NCBI GenBank assembly: GCA_041674385.1 | Contig: JBAYVU010000047.1 | Span: forward strand, 1-23,143 | Direction of reading: 5' to 3' | Origin: JACRAR01 sp041674385 | GTDB lineage: Bacteria; Pseudomonadota; Gammaproteobacteria; Burkholderiales; Rhodocyclaceae | Length of the DNA: 23,143 bases | Shown: positions 12,249-21,199 of the stretch, in pieces | How positions within the stretch are numbered: the first letter of the stretch is position 1 | How the letters are laid out: every line of letters begins with the position of its first letter | The notes under the pieces: model-generated | The model's input: the letters and a program-made list of their open reading frames with translations, nothing else | Told to the model about the DNA's origin: nothing | Databases searched by the model: none | Made by a program: the position numbers and the translations under genes

Positions 12249-14888
12249 ATGAAACGCATGCTATTTAATGCGACGCAGGCAGAGGAACTCCGCGTCGCGA
12301 TCGTAGATGGTCAGAAACTGGTTGACCTCGACATCGAATCTGCCAACAAAGAGCAACGCAAAAGCAACATTTACAAAGCAGTCATCACCCGCCTCGAACC
12401 CAGTCTGGAGGCGGCCTTTGTTGAATATGGCGCGGAGCGGCATGGTTTCCTGCCGTTCAAGGAAGTCGCACGTTCGTATTTCAAGTCGGATATCGAACCG
12501 GGTAAAACCCGTATTCAGGATGCGCTGCATGTCGGCCAGGAAATCATCGTCCAGGTCGACAAGGACGAACGCGGCAACAAAGGAGCGGCGCTAACCACAT
12601 TTATCTCCCTGGCCGGACGGTATCTGGTGTTGATGCCGAACAACCCGCGTGGCGGCGGTGTTTCGCGCCGCGTCGAGGGCGAGGATCGCCAGGAATTGCG
12701 CGAGATCATGGACCGCCTCGAAGTACCGGCGAGCACCAGCCTGATTGCCCGCACTGCCGGCATTGGCCGCAGCTTCGAAGAATTGCAATGGGACCTTAAC
12801 TACCTGTTGCAACTCTGGCGTGCCATTGAGGATGCCGCCAATTCCCAGAAAGGCCCTTTCCTGATTTACCAGGAATCCAGCCTGGTGATCCGGGCCATTC
12901 GCGACTACTTCCATGCGGAAATCGGCGAAATATTGATCGATACCGACGATGTTTTCGAGCAGGCGCACCAGTTCATGTCGCATGTCATGCCGGACAATGT
13001 TTCCCGCGTCAAGCGTTACCGCGACGATGTGCCCCTGTTCTCCCGCTTCCAGATCGAACATCAGATCGAGTCGGCCTATTCGCGGCAAGTCACCCTGCCT
13101 TCGGGCGGCGCCATCGTGATCGACCATACCGAGGCGCTGGTTTCGGTGGACGTCAACTCCGGTCGCGCCACCAAGGGTGCAGATATCGAGGAAACCGCGT
13201 TCAAGACCAACCTCGAAGCCGCCGACGAGACCGCTCGGCAATTGCGTCTGCGCGACCTCGGCGGCTTGATCGTGATCGACTTCATCGATATGGAAAGCGC
13301 ACGCAATCAGCGCGAAGTCGAAAACCGCTTGCGCGATGCCCTGCGTCATGACCGCGCCCGCGTCCAAACCGGCAAGATCAGCCGCTTCGGCCTGCTCGAA
13401 CTGTCGCGTCAGCGCCTGCGCCCGACACTCGCCGAAACCAGTTACATTCCCTGCCCGCGTTGTAACGGTACCGGGCATATTCGCTCGACCGAATCATCGG
13501 CGCTGCACATCCTGCGCATCCTCGAGGAAGAGGCGATGAAGGAAAATACCGGCGCACTGCACTGCCAGGTACCGGTCGATGTCGCCACTTTCCTGCTCAA
13601 TGAAAAGCGTACCGACATCGCCAAGATCGAAATGCGGCACAAGGTGAATCTGGTCTTGATTCCCAACATCAACCTGGAGACGCCGCAGCACAATATCGTG
13701 CGCTTGCGCCATGACCAGCTCAACCAGGAAGAGATCGCCCTGCCGAGCTACAAGATGGTCGAAGGACCCGCGGAAGAATCCTATACACCGCCGTCCGCCC
13801 AAAATGACGAGAGACCATTGCGCCAAGAAGCTGCCGTCAAGGGTATTACCGCAGGTCAACCCGCCCCTATCGTAGAATCCAGGCCTTCCACAGCGAAGAC
13901 CGCTTCCGAAAACGGCTTCTTCGCCAAAATCATATCCTGGCTGGTTGGCAGCAATAAAACCGAACCCCCGGCCCCAGCGACCAAGAACGGGCGTCCCGTT
14001 CGCGAAGGACGAGGCGACGGACGCCGTGGAGGACGCAATCGTCAGGGACGGGAAAACAACCAGCGTCCCGATCGCGAGCGCAACGAGGTCCGGCCTATGC
14101 GCAACGACTTGCAGCCGCCCACCGACAAAATCGAAGCCTCGCCAAAACCGCAGCGCGCTCGTGGCGAAAGACGCGATGAACGATCTGCCGGCGAACCCCG
14201 TACGCCGCGCGAGCCGCGTCCCCCGCGCGCACCCAAACCCCTGCCTGTTGAGCAGACGAACGCCCCTGCCGAAGTGCATCTCGTGCCTACCGACGACACC
14301 GAAGCCGTTCCCAATAAAGAAGGCCAGCGTGCCCGGCGAGGGCGCCGAGGGGGCCGCAGCGAACGCGGAGAAAAGCGCATTGAGGACATAACCACGGAAC
14401 AATTGGGAACTTCGGTAGAGGCCGCTGCATCCCCCATCATTGTTGCAAGCCCACCAGTTCAGGCAGAACCGGCCCCGGAATCGGCATCAGTCAAGCTTCC
14501 GGACGAACTACCGGCTGTCCCTCCCAGCGAGCCTGTGGTTCCCCTATCTACCGAGCCATCAATCTCCTTGCCCACCGAGCCGGCTGTCGTCAACTCTTTA
14601 CCGATCGCCCAGCCATCTCTATTGCCGATTAGGGTCGAACCGCAATCCGTTGCAGCCCCGGCGCCTGTTGCGCCAACCGTGCCGACACCTCCCACACCCG
14701 AGGCAGCGTCCACTAAAGACCTTTCCACGTCATTGGAAAAAGCTGGCCTGATACTGATCGAGACCGCCGACAAGATACCCGCAGAAATGCAAGTCAGCAT
14801 CGCTCCCCAGCCGCTGGGTCGCAAGCCTCGCCCTGTACCGGTAATTCCGAGCGAACCCTTGCAAATGGTGGAGACCAAACAGGATTAA
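12249..14888 (+). CDS. rne: RNase E (endoribonuclease E)
   Basis: This 879-residue protein is the main mRNA-decay and rRNA/tRNA-processing endonuclease and the scaffold of the degradosome. It begins MKRMLFNATQAEELRVAI, with an S1 domain at about 36-120. The DNase I-like catalytic part carries the metal ligands Asp301 (in VSVDVNSG) and Asp344 (in GGLIVIDFIDM), and the zinc-link CPRC is at 402-405. After about residue 510 the protein is disordered. It has an amphipathic segment, NGFFAKIISWLVG (555-567), resembling the membrane-targeting helix, and Arg-rich RNA-binding blocks (about 582-660 and 694-710). A Pro/Glu/Ser-rich stretch (725-820) and a short conserved-looking tail (AGLILIETADKI, then a final MVETKQD) follow. 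The start at 12249 fits the family and has GGGAG 6 bases upstream. Confidence 0.96.
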   Translation: MKRMLFNATQAEELRVAIVDGQKLVDLDIESANKEQRKSNIYKAVITRLEPSLEAAFVEYGAERHGFLPFKEVARSYFKSDIEPGKTRIQDALHVGQEIIVQVDKDERGNKGAALTTFISLAGRYLVLMPNNPRGGGVSRRVEGEDRQELREIMDRLEVPASTSLIARTAGIGRSFEELQWDLNYLLQLWRAIEDAANSQKGPFLIYQESSLVIRAIRDYFHAEIGEILIDTDDVFEQAHQFMSHVMPDNVSRVKRYRDDVPLFSRFQIEHQIESAYSRQVTLPSGGAIVIDHTEALVSVDVNSGRATKGADIEETAFKTNLEAADETARQLRLRDLGGLIVIDFIDMESARNQREVENRLRDALRHDRARVQTGKISRFGLLELSRQRLRPTLAETSYIPCPRCNGTGHIRSTESSALHILRILEEEAMKENTGALHCQVPVDVATFLLNEKRTDIAKIEMRHKVNLVLIPNINLETPQHNIVRLRHDQLNQEEIALPSYKMVEGPAEESYTPPSAQNDERPLRQEAAVKGITAGQPAPIVESRPSTAKTASENGFFAKIISWLVGSNKTEPPAPATKNGRPVREGRGDGRRGGRNRQGRENNQRPDRERNEVRPMRNDLQPPTDKIEASPKPQRARGERRDERSAGEPRTPREPRPPRAPKPLPVEQTNAPAEVHLVPTDDTEAVPNKEGQRARRGRRGGRSERGEKRIEDITTEQLGTSVEAAASPIIVASPPVQAEPAPESASVKLPDELPAVPPSEPVVPLSTEPSISLPTEPAVVNSLPIAQPSLLPIRVEPQSVAAPAPVAPTVPTPPTPEAASTKDLSTSLEKAGLILIETADKIPAEMQVSIAPQPLGRKPRPVPVIPSEPLQMVETKQD

Positions 14889-15859
14889 TGACGAGCCATC
14901 GCTGTCTCGTTGCGGATATAGGCGGCACCAATGCCCGATTTGCGCTGGTTCGTCCGGGCCAAGCGCAAATCGGCGATGTGGTCTCGCTGCAATGTAAGGA
15001 CTTTGCCGGTCCGCTGGAAGCTGCGCAGGCCTATCTGAAACAATGCGCAGTCTTTCCGGGCGCTATACAACGGGCAGCGTTTGCCGTTGCCACAGCGATT
15101 AACGATGACGCTATCAAGCTAACCAATAGTGCCTGGTCATTTGAACGCAGTGATCTTGAACGCGCACTGGGGATTGGCAGGCTGGAGATATTCAACGATT
15201 TCGAGGCGCTGGCGCTTTCTCTGCCTGGGCTCGCCACCATGGATTTTCGGCCGATCGGGGCAACCATGCCGACACTCACTCTACCCATGGTCGCAATTGG
15301 CCCAGGAACAGGCCTTGGCGTGGCCGGAGTGATTCCAGGCAAGCGGGGCTGGATCGCGGTCCCCGGAGAAGGGGGACATGCCACACTGGCCGCCAGCGAC
15401 GATTTTGAAGCCGAGATTCTGCGCGCTGCACGCCAGGAATTCAGCCATGTCTCGGCGGAACGGCTGCTATCGGGAATCGGTCTTCCCGTTCTGTTGCGCG
15501 CCGTATGCGCGGTTCAAGGAGTAACGAGCATCGATCTGCCAGCCGAAGAAATCAGCGCGCTGGGGGTGACCAAGCAAAATCATCAATGCAGCACAGCCAT
15601 GGACTTGTTTTTCGCCTTTCTCGGCAGCTTCGCCGGCAATGTCGCGCTGACCTTCGGGGCACGCGGTGGCGTATTTATCGGCGGGGGAATAGTTCCAAAA
15701 CTGCAAGACTTTCTTGCAGGCTCGCGTTTCCGCGAGCGTTTCGAGAGCAAGGGGAGATTTCAGCCCTATCTTGCCGGCATCGCCACGGCCACGATCACAG
15801 ATCCGTATGCCGCCTTGCGCGGGCTGGCTTGCGGGCTTGAAACAACACGTCCGGCCTGA
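14888..15859 (+). CDS. glk: Glucokinase
   Basis: This 323-residue protein of the bacterial glucokinase (ROK-independent Glk) family phosphorylates glucose with ATP. The N-terminal phosphate motif DIGGTNARFAL is at residues 10-20. The sugar site FNDFEA is near 121-126, followed by the adenosine-side IGPGTGLGVA and by PGEGGHATLA. The GGVFIGGGIVPK motif is near the C-terminus. The length is normal. Its ATG overlaps the rne stop (TAATG), so it is translationally coupled to rne. That pairing is unusual functionally and may simply reflect operon packing. It converges on uvrB with 27 bases between stops and no visible terminator. Confidence 0.93.
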   Translation: MTSHRCLVADIGGTNARFALVRPGQAQIGDVVSLQCKDFAGPLEAAQAYLKQCAVFPGAIQRAAFAVATAINDDAIKLTNSAWSFERSDLERALGIGRLEIFNDFEALALSLPGLATMDFRPIGATMPTLTLPMVAIGPGTGLGVAGVIPGKRGWIAVPGEGGHATLAASDDFEAEILRAARQEFSHVSAERLLSGIGLPVLLRAVCAVQGVTSIDLPAEEISALGVTKQNHQCSTAMDLFFAFLGSFAGNVALTFGARGGVFIGGGIVPKLQDFLAGSRFRERFESKGRFQPYLAGIATATITDPYAALRGLACGLETTRPA

Positions 15860-15886
15860 TCTTCCGATACGGATTTACAAGCCGAA

Positions 15887-17938
15887 TCAACCCTGCACTT
15901 CGGGCGGTTCGTGCGGATCAGCGCCGAAAGCTTGACGGCGCAATCGAAACAATTCGTCCCGCGCCGCCGCCGCCTGCTCGAATTCCAGATTTCTGGCATG
16001 TTGCTGCATCGCCTTTTCCAGGCGTTTGATCGCCTTGGCCAAGTCGTTTTCGCTCATCGCGTCGTAATATGCCTGCTGCTGAGCCACCTTGACCTCGCGC
16101 AAGGCGCTTTCCGCATCATAGACGCCATCGATGATGTCTTTGATGCGCTTCTGCACCCCGATCGGAACGATGCCGTGAGCCGCATTGAAGCTCAGCTGCT
16201 TGGCACGACGCCGTTCGGTCTCGTCCATGGCACGCCGCATAGAGTCCGTAATCCTGTCGGCATAAAGAATCGCGGTACCGTTGATATGGCGCGCAGCGCG
16301 GCCGATAGTCTGGATCAACGAGCGTGTCGAGCGCAGGAAACCTTCTTTGTCGGCATCGAGGATCGCCACCAGCGACACCTCTGGAATATCCAGCCCTTCG
16401 CGCAGCAAGTTGATCCCGACCAGCACATCGAACACACCCAGACGCAAATCGCGAATGATTTCCACGCGTTCGACGGTATCCACATCCGAATGCAGATAGC
16501 GCACCTTGATACCATTATCGGCAAAAAATTCGGTGAGCTGTTCGGCCAGACGCTTGGTCAAGGTCGTCACTAGCACGCGCTCGTTCTTGCCGGTGCGCAG
16601 CTTGATTTCGGCCAGCAGGTCATCGACCTGGGTTCTCGCTGGCCGCACATCCAGGCGCGGATCGACCAGGCCGGTAGGGCGGACCACCTGCTCCACGACT
16701 TGTCCCTGGTGCCTCTCCTCGTAATCCGCGGGCGTTGCGGAAATGAACACGGTCTGCGGCATCAGCTTCTCGAATTCATCGAAGCGCAGTGGCCGGTTAT
16801 CCAGCGCGGATGGCAGGCGGAAGCCATAATCGACCAGGTTCTCCTTGCGCGAACGATCGCCCTTGTACATGCCGCCGATTTGCGGAATGGTGACATGGCT
16901 CTCGTCGATAAACATCAGCGATTGCGGCGGCAGGTAGTCGATCAGCGTCGGCGGCGGTTCGCCGGGCTGCCGGCCGGAAAGATGTCGCGAATAGTTTTCG
17001 ATCCCCTTGCAGAAACCCAATTGGTCGAGCATCTCCAGATCAAAGCGGGTGCGCTGTTCGATACGCTGACACTCGACCAGCTTCTGGGTCTGTTGGAAAA
17101 ACTCGATGCGGCCGCGCAATTCATCCTTGATCTTCTCGATCGCCTGCAACACGGTGGCGCGCGGCGTAACGTAATGGCTGGCGGGAAAAACGGTAAACCG
17201 GGCCAGCTTCTGCTTGCCGCGGCCGGTCAGCGGATCGAACAGCATCAGCGACTCGACTTCGTCATCGAACAATTTGATGCGTATGGCATGTTCGGCATTT
17301 TCCGCCGGGAACACATCGATGACATCGCCGCGCACCCGGTACACGCCCCGCTTGAATTCGATATCGTTGCGTTCGTACTGCATCTCGGTCAGCCGGCGGA
17401 TGATGTCCCGCTGCGACATTTTCTCGCCGGTACGCAGATGCAAAATCATGCTGTGGTAATCGACCGGGTCGCCGATGCCGTAGATGGCCGAAACAGTCGC
17501 CACGATCACACAATCACGCCGCTCCAGCAGTGCTTTGGTAGCGGACAGGCGCATTTGCTCGATGTGCTCGTTGATGCTCGAATCCTTCTCGATGAAAAGA
17601 TCGCGCGAGGGGACATAGGCCTCTGGTTGGTAATAGTCGTAATAGGAAACAAAATATTCAACCGCATTTTCCGGGAAGAACTCGCGAAACTCCGAATACA
17701 ACTGCGCCGCCAGCGTCTTGTTGGGTGCCATCACCAGTGCGGGCCGTCCACAGCGGGCGATGACATTGGCCATGGTAAAGGTTTTGCCGGAACCGGTGAC
17801 CCCAAGCAGCGTCTGGTACATCAAACCATCGTCGATCCCCGCGATCAGCTTGTCGATCGCCTCTGGCTGGTCGCCTGCCGGCAAGAACGGCTGGTGCAAA
17901 TGAAAGGGGCTGGATGGGAAGTCGATCATGGTGGACAT
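15887..17938 (-). CDS. uvrB: UvrB, excinuclease ABC subunit B
   Basis: UvrB is the damage-verifying helicase-like subunit of nucleotide excision repair, loaded by UvrA and recruiting UvrC. The 683-residue protein has Walker A GVTGSGKT (46-53), and the aromatic beta-hairpin YYDYYQPEAYVPSRD (99-113) that clamps DNA. The DESHV helicase motif, the helicase C-terminal motifs (including QTIGRAARH) and a C-terminal UVR domain (KAMQQHARNLEFEQAAAARDE) are present. The start at 17938 suits the family. A TTGACT promoter lies about 75-105 bases upstream. I did not find a convincing LexA box (CTGT-N8-ACAG) there, so SOS control is not supported. Confidence 0.97.
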   Translation of the reverse strand: MSTMIDFPSSPFHLHQPFLPAGDQPEAIDKLIAGIDDGLMYQTLLGVTGSGKTFTMANVIARCGRPALVMAPNKTLAAQLYSEFREFFPENAVEYFVSYYDYYQPEAYVPSRDLFIEKDSSINEHIEQMRLSATKALLERRDCVIVATVSAIYGIGDPVDYHSMILHLRTGEKMSQRDIIRRLTEMQYERNDIEFKRGVYRVRGDVIDVFPAENAEHAIRIKLFDDEVESLMLFDPLTGRGKQKLARFTVFPASHYVTPRATVLQAIEKIKDELRGRIEFFQQTQKLVECQRIEQRTRFDLEMLDQLGFCKGIENYSRHLSGRQPGEPPPTLIDYLPPQSLMFIDESHVTIPQIGGMYKGDRSRKENLVDYGFRLPSALDNRPLRFDEFEKLMPQTVFISATPADYEERHQGQVVEQVVRPTGLVDPRLDVRPARTQVDDLLAEIKLRTGKNERVLVTTLTKRLAEQLTEFFADNGIKVRYLHSDVDTVERVEIIRDLRLGVFDVLVGINLLREGLDIPEVSLVAILDADKEGFLRSTRSLIQTIGRAARHINGTAILYADRITDSMRRAMDETERRRAKQLSFNAAHGIVPIGVQKRIKDIIDGVYDAESALREVKVAQQQAYYDAMSENDLAKAIKRLEKAMQQHARNLEFEQAAAARDELFRLRRQAFGADPHEPPEVQG

Positions 17939-18014
17939 GCGGGGGAGCTACTGGCACGCTGATTGGCTATCGCAGAAGTTTATACATCAAACCCGATTCG
18001 AGGAACAGCTCGAC

Positions 18015-18043
18015 TTCTAACCGATGTTGCCTGTTATAGTCAA
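18015..18043 (-). promoter_or_regulatory. Candidate uvrB promoter
   Basis: Minus-strand TTGACT (18038-18043), a 17-base spacer and TTAGAA (18015-18020) would start transcription about 70 bases before the uvrB ATG. The -35 begins only 17 bases after the stop codon of the upstream GMC gene on the same strand, and no terminator separates them. Confidence 0.5.
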
Positions 18044-18059
18044 AAACACGGACCCGGCA

Positions 18060-19643
18060 TCAAGATGCTTGCCCCGAGCGGATGAAATCGGCAGCCCGCT
18101 CTCCGATCATCACGCAGGGAGCATTTGTATTGCCGCCGATGAGATTGGGCATGATCGACGCATCGGCCACACGCAACCCCAAGACTCCTCGTACCCGCAA
18201 AACCGGATCGACCACGGCCGTTTTATCGGACCCCATGCGGCAGGTGCCAACGGGATGGTAAATGGTATCGGCTCGGCGGCGGATGTCGGCGCGAACATTC
18301 TCATCCGAGGGCTCGTCCAAGGGATACAGGTTTCTCCCGCGAACCGCATCGAGTATTGGGTTGTCCATGATGCGCCGAGCAATATGGAAACCCTTGACGA
18401 GTGCCTCCATGTCCGCAGGCACCGAGAGATAGTTCGGATCGATACGTGGTGACGCGAAGGGATCGATACTCTCAAGAGTGACCGTGCCGCGACTATGCGG
18501 GCGCAGCTGGCAGACATGCAGGCTCATCCCGGCGCCATAATGCAGGCGGCGCGAATGGTCATCGACAAAGGCCACGGTGAAGTGCAGTTGCAAGTCGGGA
18601 ATCGCTTGCGCGGCATCGCTCTTGATGAAGCCACCAGCTTCGGCGTAGTTGGTGGTCAGCTGGCCACGCCGAAAACGCCAGTACTCCGCCAAGGCGCACG
18701 CGGTGCGCACCGCTCCGCCAAGCGAAAGGGCGACCAGGTCGGGCGAGGGCGAGGCATGCAGCAGTACGAGATCCAGGTGGTCCTGTAGATTGCGCCCAAC
18801 TTCTGGCAAGTCATGGACGACTGCGATGCCAAACCGTTGCAATTCTGCGGCTGAGCCGATTCCGGAAAGCAGCAATAGCTGCGGCGAGTGGAAGGCACCG
18901 GCGCTTACGATGATTTCACGCCTGGCCCGCATGCGTTCGACTCGGCCTGCGCGATGGAACTCGACGCCGACGGCACGCCGTCCTTCAAAAAGAATGCGGC
19001 TGGCACGGGCCCGTGTCAGCACCGCCAGGTTCGGACGGCCCAGATGCCGAGTCAGGTAGGCTTTGGCGGCACTCATGCGCTGGCCATCCTTCTGGGTGAC
19101 CTGGTAAAAACCGACGCCTTCCTGTCCGGCAGCATTGAAATCACGGCACGCATGGAATCCCTCGGCGACAGCGGCCTGCACGAACAAGCGCGCAACCGGA
19201 TTGGGCGATTTCAAATCGGCCACATTGAGAGGGCCGCCGACGCCGTGAAATTCATCCGCACCACGCTCGTTGTTCTCCGCATGCTTGAACCATGGCAAGA
19301 CATCCTGCCAACCCCAACCCGGACAATTCCAGGCATCGTAATCGGCGGAGTGGCCGCGTGTGTAAATCATGGCATTGATCGAACTGCTGCCGCCCAGGAC
19401 ACGCCCTCGCGGCTGATAGCCGCAGCGTCCGTTCAGGTTGGCCTGCGGCACCGTGGCCAATGCCCAGTTGAGGTAATGCGTTGGCACCGTGGCGATCATG
19501 CCGGCTGGCACATGGATAAACGGGCTGGTATCGTTCCCGCCAGCCTCAAGCAGCGCCACTCGACAAGCCGGATCTTCCGACAAGCGTCCCGCCACGACAC
19601 AGCCGCTGGAACCGCCACCGACAACGACGTAGTCGAATTCCAT
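18060..19643 (-). CDS. GMC-family FAD-dependent alcohol/choline dehydrogenase
   Basis: This 527-residue glucose-methanol-choline oxidoreductase oxidises a primary alcohol to an aldehyde using bound FAD. The N-terminal FAD motif VVVGGGSSG spans residues 6-14, followed by the LLEAGG acidic strand. The RGRVLGGSSSINAM signature and the SAGAFHSPQLLLLSGIG second signature are present. The catalytic His463 lies in YHPVGTCRMG and Asn507 in GGNTNAPC. It resembles choline dehydrogenase (BetA) and the medium-chain alcohol dehydrogenase AlkJ. With an aldehyde dehydrogenase that is not BetB-like beside it, an AlkJ-type role on aliphatic or aromatic alcohols seems likelier than betaine synthesis. Its ATG overlaps the aldehyde dehydrogenase stop (TGATG), so the two are coupled. 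Confidence 0.9.
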   Translation of the reverse strand: MEFDYVVVGGGSSGCVVAGRLSEDPACRVALLEAGGNDTSPFIHVPAGMIATVPTHYLNWALATVPQANLNGRCGYQPRGRVLGGSSSINAMIYTRGHSADYDAWNCPGWGWQDVLPWFKHAENNERGADEFHGVGGPLNVADLKSPNPVARLFVQAAVAEGFHACRDFNAAGQEGVGFYQVTQKDGQRMSAAKAYLTRHLGRPNLAVLTRARASRILFEGRRAVGVEFHRAGRVERMRARREIIVSAGAFHSPQLLLLSGIGSAAELQRFGIAVVHDLPEVGRNLQDHLDLVLLHASPSPDLVALSLGGAVRTACALAEYWRFRRGQLTTNYAEAGGFIKSDAAQAIPDLQLHFTVAFVDDHSRRLHYGAGMSLHVCQLRPHSRGTVTLESIDPFASPRIDPNYLSVPADMEALVKGFHIARRIMDNPILDAVRGRNLYPLDEPSDENVRADIRRRADTIYHPVGTCRMGSDKTAVVDPVLRVRGVLGLRVADASIMPNLIGGNTNAPCVMIGERAADFIRSGQAS

Positions 19644-21070
19644 CACACGATCATCTTTAGCAGGCCGAGTATCCGCTCGAAAGTGCGTCCATAGGGTGGA
19701 TAGAGCAGGCTTGCGCCATTGCGTTTCGCTTGGAAGAACACCGGCTTCTCCTTGGTGAAGGTGAGGAAGCCCGTCTCGCCGTGGTAAGCGCCGCTACCGC
19801 TGGCACCGACACCGCCGAACGGCAGCGCCTCCTGCGCAATATGCCAGAGCGTGTCGTTGATGGTGACCCCGCCGGAGATCGTTCGATCAAGTATGCGGTC
19901 GCGTTGCGCCCTGTCGGTACCAAACCAGTACAGCGCCAAAGGACGCGGGTGGCGATTGACGTAATCGATTGCGGCCTGCGAATCCTTCACCGGTAAAACC
20001 GGCAGGATCGGACCGAATATTTCCTCCTGCATCACCGCCATATCGTCGTTGCCACCCAGCACAATATATAAAGGCATCTTGCGCTTCGACGCGCTGAAAT
20101 CCTCGTTGCCCGGGTTGATCTCGATAATCCTGGCGTGCTTGAGGCGTGCATCCTCAAGCAATCGAACCAATCGCGCGTAATGCCGCTGGTCGACAATGCT
20201 GCTGTAGTCCGGATTTTGCGCCAGTGTCGGGTAGAGACGCGCCACCGCGCCGCGCAATGCGGCGATGAAATCTTCTTCGCGTCCCTCGGGAAGAAGCACA
20301 TAGTCTGGCGCAATACAGGTCTGCCCGGCATTGAGCAACTTACCCATGGCCAACTTGGCGGCGACTTCGGCAAGATCGCAACTGGCATCAAGAATCGCGG
20401 GCGACTTGCCACTAAGTTCCAGCGTCACCGGCGTGAGATTGTTTGCTGCCGCGATGGCGACTTGGCGTCCCACGGCAGCTGAGCCGGTAAACAACAAGTG
20501 GTCGAAGGGCATTGACACAAAAGCCCTGGCCAGCTCCGCGTCGCCGGTGACAACGGCCATCTCCTCGGCAGCAAAAAATTCCGCCACGATTCGATGCAGC
20601 AGATCGGAGAAGCATGGCGTAATTTCCGAGGGCTTCAGCAGAACCCGATTGCCGGCTGCCAGCGCCCCGATGGCGGGTGCAATGGCCATCTGGAAAGGGT
20701 AGTTCCAAGGGCTGACGATGCCGACCACGCCCAGCGGCTGGCGCATGACGCGGCTCCATGCCGGCCAAAAATGTAGCGGCGTCGATACGCGCCGAGTCCG
20801 CATCCAGTCCGAAAGATGCCGGCGTGCGTGACGAATGCCGGCGAATGCGACAAAAATCTCCGCCAGAATGGTTTCGTGACGCGACCGGTGGCCGAAATCG
20901 GCGGAAATCGCTTCCGCGATTGCTTCCTGATATTTCCCGGTCATTGCCAGCAGGCGATCCAATCGATCTTTGCGCAAGCTGTGAACCGGGTTCGTATCGG
21001 AAGCAAAAGCAATGCGCTGGGCTTCGAACAGGGATTTCATGTCGGCAATGGAATGATTTTCGCTGTTCAT
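19643..21070 (-). CDS. Coniferyl-aldehyde-type NAD(P)-dependent aldehyde dehydrogenase
   Basis: This 475-residue aldehyde dehydrogenase oxidises aldehydes to acids. The active-site Asn123 is in SPWNYPFQ, Lys146 in LLKPSE, the general base Glu218 in TLELSGKSP and the nucleophile Cys252 in NAGQTCIAPDY. The EEIFGPILPV and ALPFGGVGASGSGAYHGETGF motifs follow. The short length, the N-terminal DRLDRL helix and the C-terminal hydrophobic tail (YPPYGRTFERIL and LLKMIV) match the coniferyl aldehyde dehydrogenase (CalB)/class 3 group, whose tail may touch the membrane. The start at 21070 has GGAGG/GAGG just upstream; an ATG at 21106 is less likely. The gene is first of a two-gene unit with the GMC enzyme, which would supply its aldehyde substrate. 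The natural substrate is not evident. Confidence 0.9.
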   Translation of the reverse strand: MNSENHSIADMKSLFEAQRIAFASDTNPVHSLRKDRLDRLLAMTGKYQEAIAEAISADFGHRSRHETILAEIFVAFAGIRHARRHLSDWMRTRRVSTPLHFWPAWSRVMRQPLGVVGIVSPWNYPFQMAIAPAIGALAAGNRVLLKPSEITPCFSDLLHRIVAEFFAAEEMAVVTGDAELARAFVSMPFDHLLFTGSAAVGRQVAIAAANNLTPVTLELSGKSPAILDASCDLAEVAAKLAMGKLLNAGQTCIAPDYVLLPEGREEDFIAALRGAVARLYPTLAQNPDYSSIVDQRHYARLVRLLEDARLKHARIIEINPGNEDFSASKRKMPLYIVLGGNDDMAVMQEEIFGPILPVLPVKDSQAAIDYVNRHPRPLALYWFGTDRAQRDRILDRTISGGVTINDTLWHIAQEALPFGGVGASGSGAYHGETGFLTFTKEKPVFFQAKRNGASLLYPPYGRTFERILGLLKMIV

Positions 21071-21112
21071 TCGACCTCCCTCCTCTTTTTCCCAAGGGAT
21101 AGACAAGGCTTC

Positions 21113-21158
21113 CTCGCCACCGTCCGAGTCCGCAGGGCAGAGGGAGTCCTCTGGCGAG
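21113..21158. repeat. Nested inverted repeats between dodecin and aldehyde dehydrogenase genes
   Basis: CTCGCCA (21113-21119) pairs with TGGCGAG (21152-21158), and inside it CAGAGG (21138-21143) pairs with CCTCTG (21148-21153) around GAGT; the arms partly compete. There is no T run. It could be a weak terminator after dodecin or a leader structure for the dehydrogenase pair. Confidence 0.35.
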
Positions 21159-21199
21159 AACCTGCCCGAGCGGACTTTGCGTTGGAGCGATTGCCTAAG

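Noticed and set aside
12591..14402. Two long minus-strand frames (295 and 302 codons) opposite rne
   Set aside because: They mirror the RNase E codons, including the Arg/Gly-rich tail; no start signal or family resemblance.
16700..17962. A 420-codon plus-strand open frame opposite uvrB
   Set aside because: It is a GC-rich shadow of uvrB, which has every family motif on the other strand. The frame has no recognisable domain.
17939..18059. LexA (SOS) box upstream of uvrB
   Set aside because: CTGT-like pieces occur, but no CTGT-N8-ACAG pair at the right spacing was found.
18888..19694. A 268-codon plus-strand frame opposite the GMC gene
   Set aside because: The GMC signatures and catalytic His/Asn lie on the minus strand; the plus frame is a shadow.
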